Assembly (NCBI RefSeq): GCF_003094615.1
Contig: NZ_QDKO01000043.1
Coordinates: 1-64,000 of the forward strand
Length of the DNA stretch: 64,000 bases
Source of the DNA: Caulobacter radicis
GTDB taxonomy: Bacteria; Pseudomonadota; Alphaproteobacteria; Caulobacterales; Caulobacteraceae
Reading direction: 5' to 3'
A model generated the notes under the pieces. It made no database searches and was not told where the DNA came from. It was given only the letters and a program-made list of their open reading frames with translations. The translations under genes and the position numbers were made by a program. Positions 33,624-42,327 of the stretch are shown here, one piece after another (the stretch's first letter is position 1; each line of letters begins with the position of its first letter).

Positions 33624-35084
33624 CTAGGGCAGGCCGGCGATGCGGGCGATGGCGGCGATGTCCAGCGAGCGCTCCAGGATTTCGGCGATCTCGTCCAGCG
33701 CCGCGTCGACCCGCGCCGGCTGGTCCTGACCGTCGGTCGCGACGCCGAGCGGGGCGAGGAGGGCGGCGCGGGCGCTGGCCTTGTCGAACAGGCCGTGGAC
33801 GTAGGCGCCGGCGATCCGGCCGTCGGCCGACACCGCGCCGTCGGGGCCATGGCCGTCGATCGCCAGCAGCGGCCGGGCGGTTCCCGGACCGTCGGTGCGC
33901 CCTACATGGATCTCGTAGCCCTCGAAGGCCGCGCCGTCGGCCAGCCTCCCGGTGACCGGCCGCACCGTCTTGTCGCCGGCCAGCACCGTCTCGACGTCGA
34001 GCAGGCCAAGCCCGGGCGCCGATCCCGGCGCGCCCTCGACGCCCTCCGGATCGCTCACCGTCCGGCCCAGCATCTGGTAGCCGCCGCAGACCCCCAGCAC
34101 CCGCCCGCCGCGCCGGGCGTGGGCGAGAATGTCGACGTCCCAGCCGTTCGCGCGCAGGAAGGCCAGGTCCGCCAGCGTCGCCTTGGTCCCGGGCAGGATG
34201 ACGAGGTCCGCGTCGGCCGGCAGCACCGCGCCCGGCGACAGGAAGGCAAGGTCGATCGCCGGATCGTTCCGAAGCGGGTCGAAGTCGTCGAAATTGGCGA
34301 TCCGCGACAGCATCGGCACGACCACCTTGGCGCGGCGGCCTTCGGAGGTGGGCGCGGGCCGTTCCAGCACCACGGCGTCCTCGGCGGGCAGGAGCCTCAC
34401 GGGCGGCAGCCACGGGACCATGCCGAGGTCCGGCCAGCCGGTCCGGCGCACGACTTCGGCGCGGCCGTCGTCGAACAGCGCCGGATCGCCCCGGAACTTG
34501 TTGATGATGAAGCCCTTGATCCGCGCCCGGTCGGCCTCGTCGAGCACCAGGTGGGCCCCGGCCAGGGCGGCGATCACGTGTCCGCGGTCGATGTCGCCGA
34601 CCAGGGCCACCGGCACGTCGGCGGCGTGGGCGAAGCCCATGTTGGCGATGTCGCCGGCCCGAAGGTTGGTCTCCGCCGGACTGCCCGCGCCCTCGACCAG
34701 AACGAGGTCGGCCTCGGCGGCCAGGCGGCGATAGCTGTCCAGCGTCGTGGCCAGCAGGTCGGGCTTGAGCCCCTGAAAGGCGCGGGCCTTGTAGTTCCCC
34801 ACCACGCGGCCCTGGACCACGACCTGCGCGCCGACATCGCTCTGGGGTTTCAGCAGCACGGGGTTCATATGGACGCTGGCCGGGGTGCGGCAGGCCACGG
34901 CCTGAAGCGCCTGGGCCCGGCCGATCTCGCCGCCGTCGGCGGTCACGGCGGCGTTGTTGGACATGTTCTGCGGCTTGAACGGCCGCACTGCCAGGCCACG
35001 GTTGGCGAACAGGCGGCACAGCCCCGCCACCAGGGTCGATTTGCCGACGTCGGAGCCGCAGCCCTGGATCATCAAGGAAGCCAT
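33624..35084 (-). CDS. cobQ: Cobyric acid synthase
   Basis: Amidates four side chains of adenosylcobyrinic a,c-diamide in B12 synthesis, using glutamine and ATP. 486 aa. The N-terminal dethiobiotin-synthetase-like ATPase has GCGSDVGKSTLVAGLCRLFA, PFKPQNMSNNAAVT, EGAGSPAETNLR and GDIDRGHV. The C-terminal class I glutaminase has its Cys in LGVCGGYQMLGR and His in YVHGLFD. Start chosen at ATG 35084 (MASLMIQGCGSD, preceded by GCGAGGG); an ATG at 35120 would add 12 residues. No other cob genes are nearby. Confidence 0.96.
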   Translation of the reverse strand: MASLMIQGCGSDVGKSTLVAGLCRLFANRGLAVRPFKPQNMSNNAAVTADGGEIGRAQALQAVACRTPASVHMNPVLLKPQSDVGAQVVVQGRVVGNYKARAFQGLKPDLLATTLDSYRRLAAEADLVLVEGAGSPAETNLRAGDIANMGFAHAADVPVALVGDIDRGHVIAALAGAHLVLDEADRARIKGFIINKFRGDPALFDDGRAEVVRRTGWPDLGMVPWLPPVRLLPAEDAVVLERPAPTSEGRRAKVVVPMLSRIANFDDFDPLRNDPAIDLAFLSPGAVLPADADLVILPGTKATLADLAFLRANGWDVDILAHARRGGRVLGVCGGYQMLGRTVSDPEGVEGAPGSAPGLGLLDVETVLAGDKTVRPVTGRLADGAAFEGYEIHVGRTDGPGTARPLLAIDGHGPDGAVSADGRIAGAYVHGLFDKASARAALLAPLGVATDGQDQPARVDAALDEIAEILERSLDIAAIARIAGLP

Positions 35085-35173
35085 GCCCTCGCGCCTAAAG
35101 GCGTCAGCAGGTTCGGTCAATCGACGCCGCGACGCTGGCGCGCGGGCTCGGCGCGCTCTATATCGGCGGCCGC

Positions 35174-35467
35174 ATGACCATCGATCACGACGCCCGCCTC
35201 CGGCGGCTGAAGTTTCGGGCCTGGCACCGCGGCTTTCGTGAAGCGGACCTCATTCTGGGGCCGTTCGCGGAAACGCATGGCCCGAGCCTGACCCCCGACC
35301 AGCTCGACGTGCTGGAAACTCTGCTCGAACAGTCCGATCGCGAGATCTACGCCTGGATCGTCGGCCAGGAGCCGACGCCCGAGGCGTTCGAGACCGAGAT
35401 CATGGCGATGATCCGCAAGTTCCGCTTCGAAGCGCATCTTTCTCGACCGCCTGGCGACGGGGCGTAG
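35174..35467 (+). CDS. sdhE: FAD assembly factor SdhE
   Basis: A 97-aa flavinator that promotes covalent attachment of FAD to succinate dehydrogenase SdhA. The conserved RGxxE-type motif appears as WHRGFREADLILGPF (RGFREAD), followed by the helical bundle (LETLLEQSDREIYAWIVG). It lies upstream of mfd, a common alphaproteobacterial neighbour, but a repeat lies between. Divergent from cobQ across 90 bp. Confidence 0.93.
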   Translation: MTIDHDARLRRLKFRAWHRGFREADLILGPFAETHGPSLTPDQLDVLETLLEQSDREIYAWIVGQEPTPEAFETEIMAMIRKFRFEAHLSRPPGDGA

Positions 35468-35475
35468 GTCGTGCG

Positions 35476-35568
35476 TGGTCCTCGTGCTTCGACAAGCTCA
35501 GCATGAGGACCAAAGCAGGGCCCCGTCAGTAGAAACCTCACCCTGAGCCTGTCGAAGGGCGAGGTTTC
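35476..35568. repeat. Paired palindromic repeat (CTTCGACAAGCTCAGC type)
   Basis: TGCTTCGACAAGCTCAGCAT faces CACCCTGAGCCTGTCGAAGG across ~35 bp, between sdhE and mfd. The left copy has compensatory changes (GC/GC) that keep the local palindrome. Confidence 0.8.
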
Positions 35569-35633
35569 GGTCCGAGAGTCTGAACCAATAGCGTCCCGGC
35601 GGCTTATCGGTCGCCAAGCATCCGAAGAGCAGC

Positions 35634-38600
35634 ATGGCCTACGACGCCAAACAGATCGCCAAGGCCGCCGGCGGCCTGACCCTGGCCGGCGCGCCGGAAG
35701 GCTTCGACGCCCTGGTGATGGCCGATATCGCCCGTGCCCGGGGTGGGCTGACGGCCTTCGTCGCCCGCGACACCGCCCGGGCCAGCGCCTTCATCGACGC
35801 CCTGAAGTTCTTCGCGCCCGAGATCGAGGCGGTGCTGCTGCCCTCGTGGGACTGCCTGCCCTACGACCGCATCGGCCCCTCGGCGGGCGTCGCGGCCACC
35901 CGCATGTGCACCCTGCACCGGCTGGCGAACGGTCTTGGCCAGGCCAAGCCCGCCATGCTGGTCGTCGCGGCCCCGGCCCTGCTTCAGCGCGTGCCGACCA
36001 AAGAGGTGCTGCTGCGCGCCAGCTACGGCGCCAAGGTCGGCCAGAGCGTCGATATCAAGGACCTGGAGCGCTATTTCGCCGTCAACGGCTATGTCCGCGC
36101 CTCCACCGTCTCCGAACGCGGCGAGTTCGCCATTCGCGGCGGCGTCATCGACGTCTATCCGCCGGCCTCGGAAGAGCCCGTGCGCCTCGACCTCTTCGGC
36201 GACACGCTGGAGAGCATCCGCGCCTTCGATCCCGAGACCCAGCGCTCGACCAAGCAGTTGCCCTCGATCGAGCTCTTGCCGGTCAGCGAGGCCTTGCTGG
36301 ACGCCGACGCCGTGTCGCGCTTCCGGGGCTCGTACGTGCGCCTGTTCGGCGCGCCGGGGGACGACGCGCTCTACGCCGCGGTCAGCGACGGCGGCCGCCG
36401 CGCCGGCATGGAGCACTGGCTGCCGCTGTTCTATGAGCGGATGGCGACGATCTTCGACTACCTGCCGCCCGGAAGCCTGGTCGGCGTCGACCATCAGGCC
36501 GCCGAGGCCCGCGACGAACGCCTGGCGATGATTGCCGACGCCTACGACGCCCGCGCCGCCGCCGACCGCAAGTCGGCCTATCGCCCGCTGGAGCCGCACG
36601 CCCTCTACCTGACCGCCAAGGAATGGGACGAGGCGGTGAGTGATCGTCCGCACCGCCAGTTCACGCCGTTCCAGCCGCAAGGCCTGGACGTCGTCGATCT
36701 CGGCGCGAAGCTGGGCCGCACCTTCGCCGCCGAGCGCGCCCAGGACAGCGTCAACCTGTTCGAGGCCACCGCCGATCACGCCAAGAAGCTGGCCGGGGAG
36801 GGCAAGCGCGTCCTCTTCGCCTCGTGGTCGGAGGGCTCGTCCGAGCGTCTCGGAACCATGCTGGCCGACCACGGCCTGAAGAAGGTGCCGTTCGCCGGCT
36901 ACTGGCAGGCGGCCAAGGCCAATGATCCGAAGGTCCCGCAGCGCGTCGTCCTGCCGCTGGACGCCGGCTTCGAGACCGACAGCCTCGCTGTCATCTCCGA
37001 GACCGACATCCTCGGCGACCGCCTGGCCCGTCCGCGCAAGAAGCGCCGCGCCGCCAACTTCCTGGCCGAAGCGTCCGCGCTGACCCCGGGCGACCTCGTC
37101 GTTCACATCGACCACGGCATCGGCCGCTACGAGGGCCTCAAGACCCTGGACGTGCAAGGCGCGCCGCACGACTGCCTCGACCTGATGTATGCCGGCGAGA
37201 GCAAGCTCTACCTGCCGGTCGAGAACATCGACCTGCTCACCCGCTACGGCGCCGACGGCGAGAACGTCCAGCTCGACAAGCTGGGCGGCGCGGCCTGGCA
37301 GGGCCGCAAGGCGAAAGCGAAAGAGCGCCTGCGGGTCATGGCCGAAGGCCTGATCCAGATCGCCGCCGCCCGCTCGCTGAAGTCGGTGGAAGAGACCGAT
37401 CCGCCGTCGGGCGTGTTCGACGAGTTCTGCGCCCGCTTCCCCTACGAGGAGACGGACGACCAGCTCAACGCCATCCACGACGTGCTGGAAGACCTGTCGT
37501 CGGGCAAGCCGATGGACCGCCTGATCTGCGGCGACGTCGGCTTCGGCAAGACGGAAGTGGCCCTGCGCGCGGCCTTCGTGGTGGCCATGAGCGGCAAGCA
37601 GGTGGCCATCGTCTGCCCGACCACGCTTCTGGCCCGCCAGCACTACAAGACCTTCAAGGAACGCTTCCAGGGCTGGCCGATCAAGGTCACCCGCCTGTCG
37701 CGCTTGGTCACCGGCAAGGAAGCCGCCGACACCCGCGAGGGCCTGGCCAACGGCCAGCTGGAGATCGTGGTCGGCACCCACGCGGTGCTGTCCAAGCAGG
37801 TCGCCTTCAAGGACCTGGGCCTCGTGATCGTCGACGAGGAGCAGCACTTCGGGGTCAAGCACAAGGAGAAGCTGAAAGAGCTTCGCGCCGACGTGCACAT
37901 GCTGACCCTGACCGCCACCCCCATTCCTCGTACGCTCCAGATGGCGCTGTCGGGCATCCGGGAGATGTCGATCATCGCCACCCCGCCGGTGGATCGCCTG
38001 GCGGTGCGCACCTACATCACGCCCTTCGACGCCGTCACCGTGCGCGAGGCCCTGCTGCGCGAGAAGTATCGCGGCGGCCAGGCCTACTACGTCGTGCCGC
38101 GCCTGAAGGACCTGGAGGACATCGAGAAGTTCCTCCGCACCCAGGTGCCGGAGATCAAGTACGTCGTCGGCCACGGCCAGATGAGCGCCACCCAGCTGGA
38201 AGAGGTGATGACCGCCTTCTACGAGGGGCAGTACGACGTGCTTCTGGCTACGACGATCGTCGAGAGCGGGCTGGATATCCCCTCCGCCAACACCCTGGTC
38301 GTGCACCGCGCCGACATGTTCGGCCTGGCCCAGCTCTATCAGATCCGCGGCCGGGTCGGCCGCTCCAAGGCCCGCGCCTACGCCTATCTGACGACGCCCG
38401 CCGAAAAGCAGATCACCCTGTCGGCCGAGAAGCGCCTGAAGGTGCTGCAATCGCTCGACAGCCTGGGCGCAGGCTTCCAGCTGGCCAGCCACGACCTCGA
38501 TATCCGGGGCGGCGGCAACCTGCTCGGCGACGAGCAGAGCGGCCACATCAAGGAGATCGGCGTCGAGCTCTATCAGCAGATGCTGGAAGACGCCGTGGCG

Positions 38601-39098
38601 GCCCTGCGCGAGCGCCAGGGCGCCGAGGCCCTGCTGGAGGACCGCGCCTGGTCGCCGCAGATCAACACCGGCGCGGCCGTGATGATCCCCGACGACTACG
38701 TGCCCGACCTCAATGTGCGCCTGTCGCTCTACCGCCGCCTGTCGGAAGCCGAGAAGGCCGCCGACCGCGAGGCCCTGGCCGCCGAGATGATCGACCGCTT
38801 CGGCCCGCTGCCGCCCGAGACCGACTCCTTGCTCAAGGTCGTCGGCATCAAGGGCATGTGCCGCGAGGCCAATGTCGCCAAGATAGACGTCGGCCCCAAG
38901 GGCGCGGTGCTCAGCTTCCGCAACGACGAGTTCGCCAACCCGCTGCCGCTGATGCAGTTCATCGGCAAGAACAGCCTGATCTGGAAGGCCCGCCCCGACC
39001 AGAAGGTCGTCGTGAAGGGCGAATGGGACACGCCCGCTCAGCGGCTGGACGCGGCCGAGAAGATCCTGGTCCAGCTGGTCAAGCTGGCGAAGGGGTAG
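35634..39098 (+). CDS. mfd: Transcription-repair coupling factor
   Basis: ATP-dependent translocase that removes RNA polymerase stalled at DNA lesions and recruits UvrA. 1154 aa: UvrB-like D1-D3 (1-~350), a CarD-like RNAP-interacting domain starting near 480 (VVHIDHGIGRYEGLKTLDVQ), superfamily 2 helicase motor with GDVGFGKTE near 633, DEEQHFG near 735, TATPIPRTLQMAL, and the translocation motif around ESGLDIPSANTLVVHRAD. The C-terminal TRCF domain (D7) is complete. Length is normal. The upstream gap holds only a repeat. Confidence 0.97.
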   Translation: MAYDAKQIAKAAGGLTLAGAPEGFDALVMADIARARGGLTAFVARDTARASAFIDALKFFAPEIEAVLLPSWDCLPYDRIGPSAGVAATRMCTLHRLANGLGQAKPAMLVVAAPALLQRVPTKEVLLRASYGAKVGQSVDIKDLERYFAVNGYVRASTVSERGEFAIRGGVIDVYPPASEEPVRLDLFGDTLESIRAFDPETQRSTKQLPSIELLPVSEALLDADAVSRFRGSYVRLFGAPGDDALYAAVSDGGRRAGMEHWLPLFYERMATIFDYLPPGSLVGVDHQAAEARDERLAMIADAYDARAAADRKSAYRPLEPHALYLTAKEWDEAVSDRPHRQFTPFQPQGLDVVDLGAKLGRTFAAERAQDSVNLFEATADHAKKLAGEGKRVLFASWSEGSSERLGTMLADHGLKKVPFAGYWQAAKANDPKVPQRVVLPLDAGFETDSLAVISETDILGDRLARPRKKRRAANFLAEASALTPGDLVVHIDHGIGRYEGLKTLDVQGAPHDCLDLMYAGESKLYLPVENIDLLTRYGADGENVQLDKLGGAAWQGRKAKAKERLRVMAEGLIQIAAARSLKSVEETDPPSGVFDEFCARFPYEETDDQLNAIHDVLEDLSSGKPMDRLICGDVGFGKTEVALRAAFVVAMSGKQVAIVCPTTLLARQHYKTFKERFQGWPIKVTRLSRLVTGKEAADTREGLANGQLEIVVGTHAVLSKQVAFKDLGLVIVDEEQHFGVKHKEKLKELRADVHMLTLTATPIPRTLQMALSGIREMSIIATPPVDRLAVRTYITPFDAVTVREALLREKYRGGQAYYVVPRLKDLEDIEKFLRTQVPEIKYVVGHGQMSATQLEEVMTAFYEGQYDVLLATTIVESGLDIPSANTLVVHRADMFGLAQLYQIRGRVGRSKARAYAYLTTPAEKQITLSAEKRLKVLQSLDSLGAGFQLASHDLDIRGGGNLLGDEQSGHIKEIGVELYQQMLEDAVAALRERQGAEALLEDRAWSPQINTGAAVMIPDDYVPDLNVRLSLYRRLSEAEKAADREALAAEMIDRFGPLPPETDSLLKVVGIKGMCREANVAKIDVGPKGAVLSFRNDEFANPLPLMQFIGKNSLIWKARPDQKVVVKGEWDTPAQRLDAAEKILVQLVKLAKG

Positions 39099-39188
39099 GG
39101 CGGCTCTCCAATACCCTCTCTCAAAGAGAGAGGGAACTTGAGCGCGCTGGCCCGCCGTCTGCTCTAGCAGGCGCCAGATTGTCGCAGC

Positions 39189-39239
39189 TTAACTACGGTT
39201 AACGGCTGATTAGGAATCGCCAGCCACAACGAGGTTAAC
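39189..39239 (+). promoter_or_regulatory. Three TTAAC boxes upstream of the chemoreceptor (candidate CtrA sites)
   Basis: TTAAC occurs at 39189, 39199 and 39235, within 80 bp of the start codon. The first two form TTAA-N6-TTAAC, one base short of the CtrA consensus TTAA-N7-TTAA; the third is a half-site. CtrA controls many Caulobacter motility and chemotaxis genes, so control of this receptor is plausible but not shown. Confidence 0.4.
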
Positions 39240-39263
39240 GGCTCGGGCTGCGGAGATTCTCTT

Positions 39264-41591
39264 ATGAAGGCGTTCGGTCGGCTGACCATCGCGTGGAAGC
39301 TGGTGACGGTGGCGGGTCTGGCCATCGGTCTTCTGCTGATCGCCGCCGCCGTGGCGGTGTCGATGCACACCTCCAGCATCGTCGCGGGCCTGACGCATCG
39401 CTATGCCGACGCCGTGGCCGACGACGCCATCGAGCAGATCCGCACCGAGATCGGCAAGGTCGAGGCGACCTCGCGGTCCACCGCCGGCTCCATCGCCGCG
39501 GCCCACATCGCCGGCGTGCGCGACCGCCGCGCCTATATCGAGATGCTGCGCCCGCAGGCCGACGCCACCCCGATCGTCATGGGCGCCTGGTTCATGGCCG
39601 CGCCCGACGCGCTGGACGGCAAGGACGCCGAGTTCGCCGGCCAGACCGCCATGGGCTCGACCGCCCAGGGCAACTTCACCCCGTACTGGGTGCACAACGA
39701 CGGCAAGGTGATCTTCGAGCCGCTGAGCGAAGGCAACGAATACAGCCAGCCCTACTACACGGTCCCGCGCGACACCCGTAAGGCGGCGATCCTCGAGCCC
39801 TATCCCTACACCGTCGCCGGCAAGACCCAGCTGATGACCTCGGTCGTCTATCCGGTGCTCGTGAACGGCCAGTTCCTCGGCGCCGAGGGTGTCGACCTGT
39901 CGCTCGACGGCGTCTCGCAGCGCCTGGAGAAGATGCAGCCCCTGGGCGGCGGCCGCGTGATGCTGCTGTCCTCGAGCGGCAAGTGGGTGGCCCACCCCAA
40001 CGCCGATCTGCGCACCACGGCCTATGCCGACGCCGGCGCCGACAGGGTCAAGGCCGTGCTGAGCGGCGGCGAGCCGGCGATCTTCGAAGGCGTCAAGGTC
40101 GGGGACGAGGAGATGGAGCGGATGGTCCGTCCCATCGCCATGCCCGAGCTCAACACCACCTGGGCGCTGGTCATGGACGTGCCGCGCTCGGCCATCACCG
40201 GTCCGGCCGACCGCCTGGCCATGATCCTGTTCATCGGCGGCATGGTGATCACCGGCGCGGTGCTCTTGGCCCTGTTCCTGGCCAGCGCCAGCCTGGTGCG
40301 CAAGCCCTTGTCGGGCCTGACCCAGTCGGTCGACGCCCTGAGCGCCGGCCGCTACGACCAGCCGGTGCCCGGCGTGACCGGCGGCGACGAGATCGGCGCC
40401 ATCGCCCGCGCCCTGGACGGCTTCCGCCACGACCTGGCCGACGGCCAGCGCCGCCGCGCCGAGCAGGAGGCCGAACGCGCCGCCGCCGAGATCGAGCGCC
40501 AGCGCCACGCCGAAGAGGCCGAGGCCTTCGCCAAGGCCCAGGCCGCTGCTGTCGCCACCCTCGGCCAGGGCATGGAGAAGCTGGCCGAGGGTGATCTCAT
40601 CTGGCGCATGCGCGAGGACGGCTTCTCGGGCGAGGCGCGCAAGATGCCGCGCGACTTCAACGCCGCCGTCGACAGCCTGCAGCAGACCATGGCCGGCATC
40701 CTGTCGGCCGCCCAGAGCATCCGCGCCGGCTGCGCCGAGATCAGCCACGCTTCCGACGACCTGGCCCAGCGCACCGAACGCCAGGCCGCGGGCCTTGAGC
40801 AGACCGCCGCCGCCCTCGACCAGATCACCGCCACGGTGAAGAAGAGCTCGGAAGGCGCCGAGCGCGCCCGCCAGCTGACCGAAAGCGCCAAGGCCAACGC
40901 CGAGAAGAGCGGCAAGGTCGTCACCGAGGCCGTCCAGGCCATGGGCGGCATCGAGAAGTCTTCGCAGTCGATCACCCAGATCATCGGCGTCATCGACGAG
41001 ATCGCCTTCCAGACCAACCTCCTGGCCCTGAACGCCGGCGTCGAGGCCGCGCGGGCCGGTGATGCGGGCAGGGGCTTCGCGGTCGTCGCCCAGGAAGTCC
41101 GGGCCCTGGCCCAGCGCAGCGCCGACGCCGCCAAGGAGATCAAGGGCCTGATCCGCGCCTCGACCGACGAGGTCGGCAAGGGCGTGCGCCTGGTAGGCGA
41201 AACCGGCGAGACCCTGCAGCAGATCATGGAGCAGGTCTCCGAGATCAACGCCCTGGTCGGCGAGATTGCGTCCTCGGCCAAGGAGCAGTCGGTGGGCCTC
41301 GCCGAGGTCAACACCGCCGTCAACCAGATGGACCAGGTGACCCAGCAGAACGCGGCCATGGTCGAGCAGTCGACCGCCGCCGCCCATGCCTTGTCCAACG
41401 AGGCGGGCGAGCTGGAACGCCTGATCGGTCGCTTCCAGGTCGGGGCCGAGATCCGCGACCTGCATCCCCGCCAGGCCCCGCGCCAGCCGGCCGCGCCCCG
41501 TCGCGAAGCCTTCCGCGAGCGCTACGTGCAGGGCGCCAACGCCCTGAAGATCGCCCCGCAGTCGCGTCCGGGCGATTGGGAAGAGTTCTGA
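39264..41591 (+). CDS. Methyl-accepting chemotaxis protein
   Basis: A 775-aa transmembrane chemoreceptor. TM1 lies at ~15-35 (VAGLAIGLLLIAAAVAVS). A large periplasmic Cache-type sensor spans ~40-310 (RAYIEMLRPQADATPIVMGA; YPYTVAGKTQLMTSVVYPVL). TM2 (~315-340) and a HAMP region (~345-400) follow. A second HAMP-like stretch comes next, and then the signalling domain with its hairpin tip near DEIAFQTNLLALNAGVEAAR (~575-595). It ends GDWEEF, like the NWETF pentapeptide that tethers CheR and CheB. The ligand is unknown; Cache sensors often bind small organic acids or amino acids. No che genes adjoin. Confidence 0.95.
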   Translation: MKAFGRLTIAWKLVTVAGLAIGLLLIAAAVAVSMHTSSIVAGLTHRYADAVADDAIEQIRTEIGKVEATSRSTAGSIAAAHIAGVRDRRAYIEMLRPQADATPIVMGAWFMAAPDALDGKDAEFAGQTAMGSTAQGNFTPYWVHNDGKVIFEPLSEGNEYSQPYYTVPRDTRKAAILEPYPYTVAGKTQLMTSVVYPVLVNGQFLGAEGVDLSLDGVSQRLEKMQPLGGGRVMLLSSSGKWVAHPNADLRTTAYADAGADRVKAVLSGGEPAIFEGVKVGDEEMERMVRPIAMPELNTTWALVMDVPRSAITGPADRLAMILFIGGMVITGAVLLALFLASASLVRKPLSGLTQSVDALSAGRYDQPVPGVTGGDEIGAIARALDGFRHDLADGQRRRAEQEAERAAAEIERQRHAEEAEAFAKAQAAAVATLGQGMEKLAEGDLIWRMREDGFSGEARKMPRDFNAAVDSLQQTMAGILSAAQSIRAGCAEISHASDDLAQRTERQAAGLEQTAAALDQITATVKKSSEGAERARQLTESAKANAEKSGKVVTEAVQAMGGIEKSSQSITQIIGVIDEIAFQTNLLALNAGVEAARAGDAGRGFAVVAQEVRALAQRSADAAKEIKGLIRASTDEVGKGVRLVGETGETLQQIMEQVSEINALVGEIASSAKEQSVGLAEVNTAVNQMDQVTQQNAAMVEQSTAAAHALSNEAGELERLIGRFQVGAEIRDLHPRQAPRQPAAPRREAFRERYVQGANALKIAPQSRPGDWEEF

Positions 41592-41593
41592 GG

Positions 41594-41693
41594 CGAAAAC
41601 CTCGCCCTTCGACGAGCTCAGGGTGAGGTTTTCCTTCGACCCCGAACGGCTGCCACGGTCCTCATCCTGAGCTTGTCGAAGGACGAGGACCGC
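41594..41693. repeat. Paired palindromic repeat (CTTCGACGAGCTCAGG type)
   Basis: CCCTTCGACGAGCTCAGGGT faces CATCCTGAGCTTGTCGAAGG across ~45 bp after the chemoreceptor gene. The gap otherwise holds only the short leader of the next gene. Confidence 0.8.
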
Positions 41694-41766
41694 TACGGTT
41701 TAGGCCGCCGAGATAAAACGGCCGAAGGGGCTCGCTTATGCGCGCCGCCGCGCTATATCCGCGCCC

Positions 41767-42264
41767 ATGGCCGAAGCTTTCAACGACAAGACCCTTTCCG
41801 CCGACAAGGCCGCCCGCTATGCCGAGGTCGCCGAGGAGATCGCCTCCGTCCTCGACGGCGAGGCCAATGTGACCGCCCGCATGGCGACCGTGGCCTCGAT
41901 GCTGGCCAACAGCTTCGACCACTATTTCTGGACCGGCTTCTACGTCGTCGATCCGGCCAAGGAGCGCGAGCTGGTCGTCGGCCCGTACCAGGGCACGCTG
42001 GGCTGCCTGCGCATTCCGTTCGGCCGCGGCGTCTGCGGCGCGGCCGCCGCCACCGGCCAGACCCAGCTTGTGCCGGATGTGCACGCCTTCCCGGGCCACA
42101 TCGCCTGCGACAGCCGCTCGGCCAGCGAGGTCGTGGTGCCGGTGTTCGACGGTGAAGGCCGCCTGCTGGCCGTTTTCGACGTCGATTCCGACCGTCCGGC
42201 GGCTTTCGACGAGATCGACCAGGTGTGGCTGGAGCGCATCCTGGGTGCGACATTCCGCGCCTGA
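41767..42264 (+). CDS. msrC: Free methionine-(R)-sulfoxide reductase (GAF domain)
   Basis: Reduces free Met-R-SO in the cytoplasm with thioredoxin. 165 aa, a single GAF domain. Three cysteines at the family positions are visible: GCLRIPFGRGVCG (two) and HIACDSRSASEVVVPV (the catalytic one). Also typical: NSFDHYFWTGFYVVD, LVVGPYQGT, VPDVHAFPGHI and AVFDVDSDRPAAFDEID. Length is usual. It precedes the GNAT gene by 63 bp on the same strand. Confidence 0.94.
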   Translation: MAEAFNDKTLSADKAARYAEVAEEIASVLDGEANVTARMATVASMLANSFDHYFWTGFYVVDPAKERELVVGPYQGTLGCLRIPFGRGVCGAAAATGQTQLVPDVHAFPGHIACDSRSASEVVVPVFDGEGRLLAVFDVDSDRPAAFDEIDQVWLERILGATFRA

Positions 42265-42327
42265 GCTTGGCCTCTCGATTGCAGTGACATTTCCATCATT
42301 CCCTAACCGAGCCGGTTTAGGACAGAG

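Noticed and set aside
32374..35019. 881-aa open frame joining cobQ-region sequence to nhaA
   Set aside because: Only the last 392 residues are NhaA; the rest is an out-of-frame reading of cobQ. Not a fusion.
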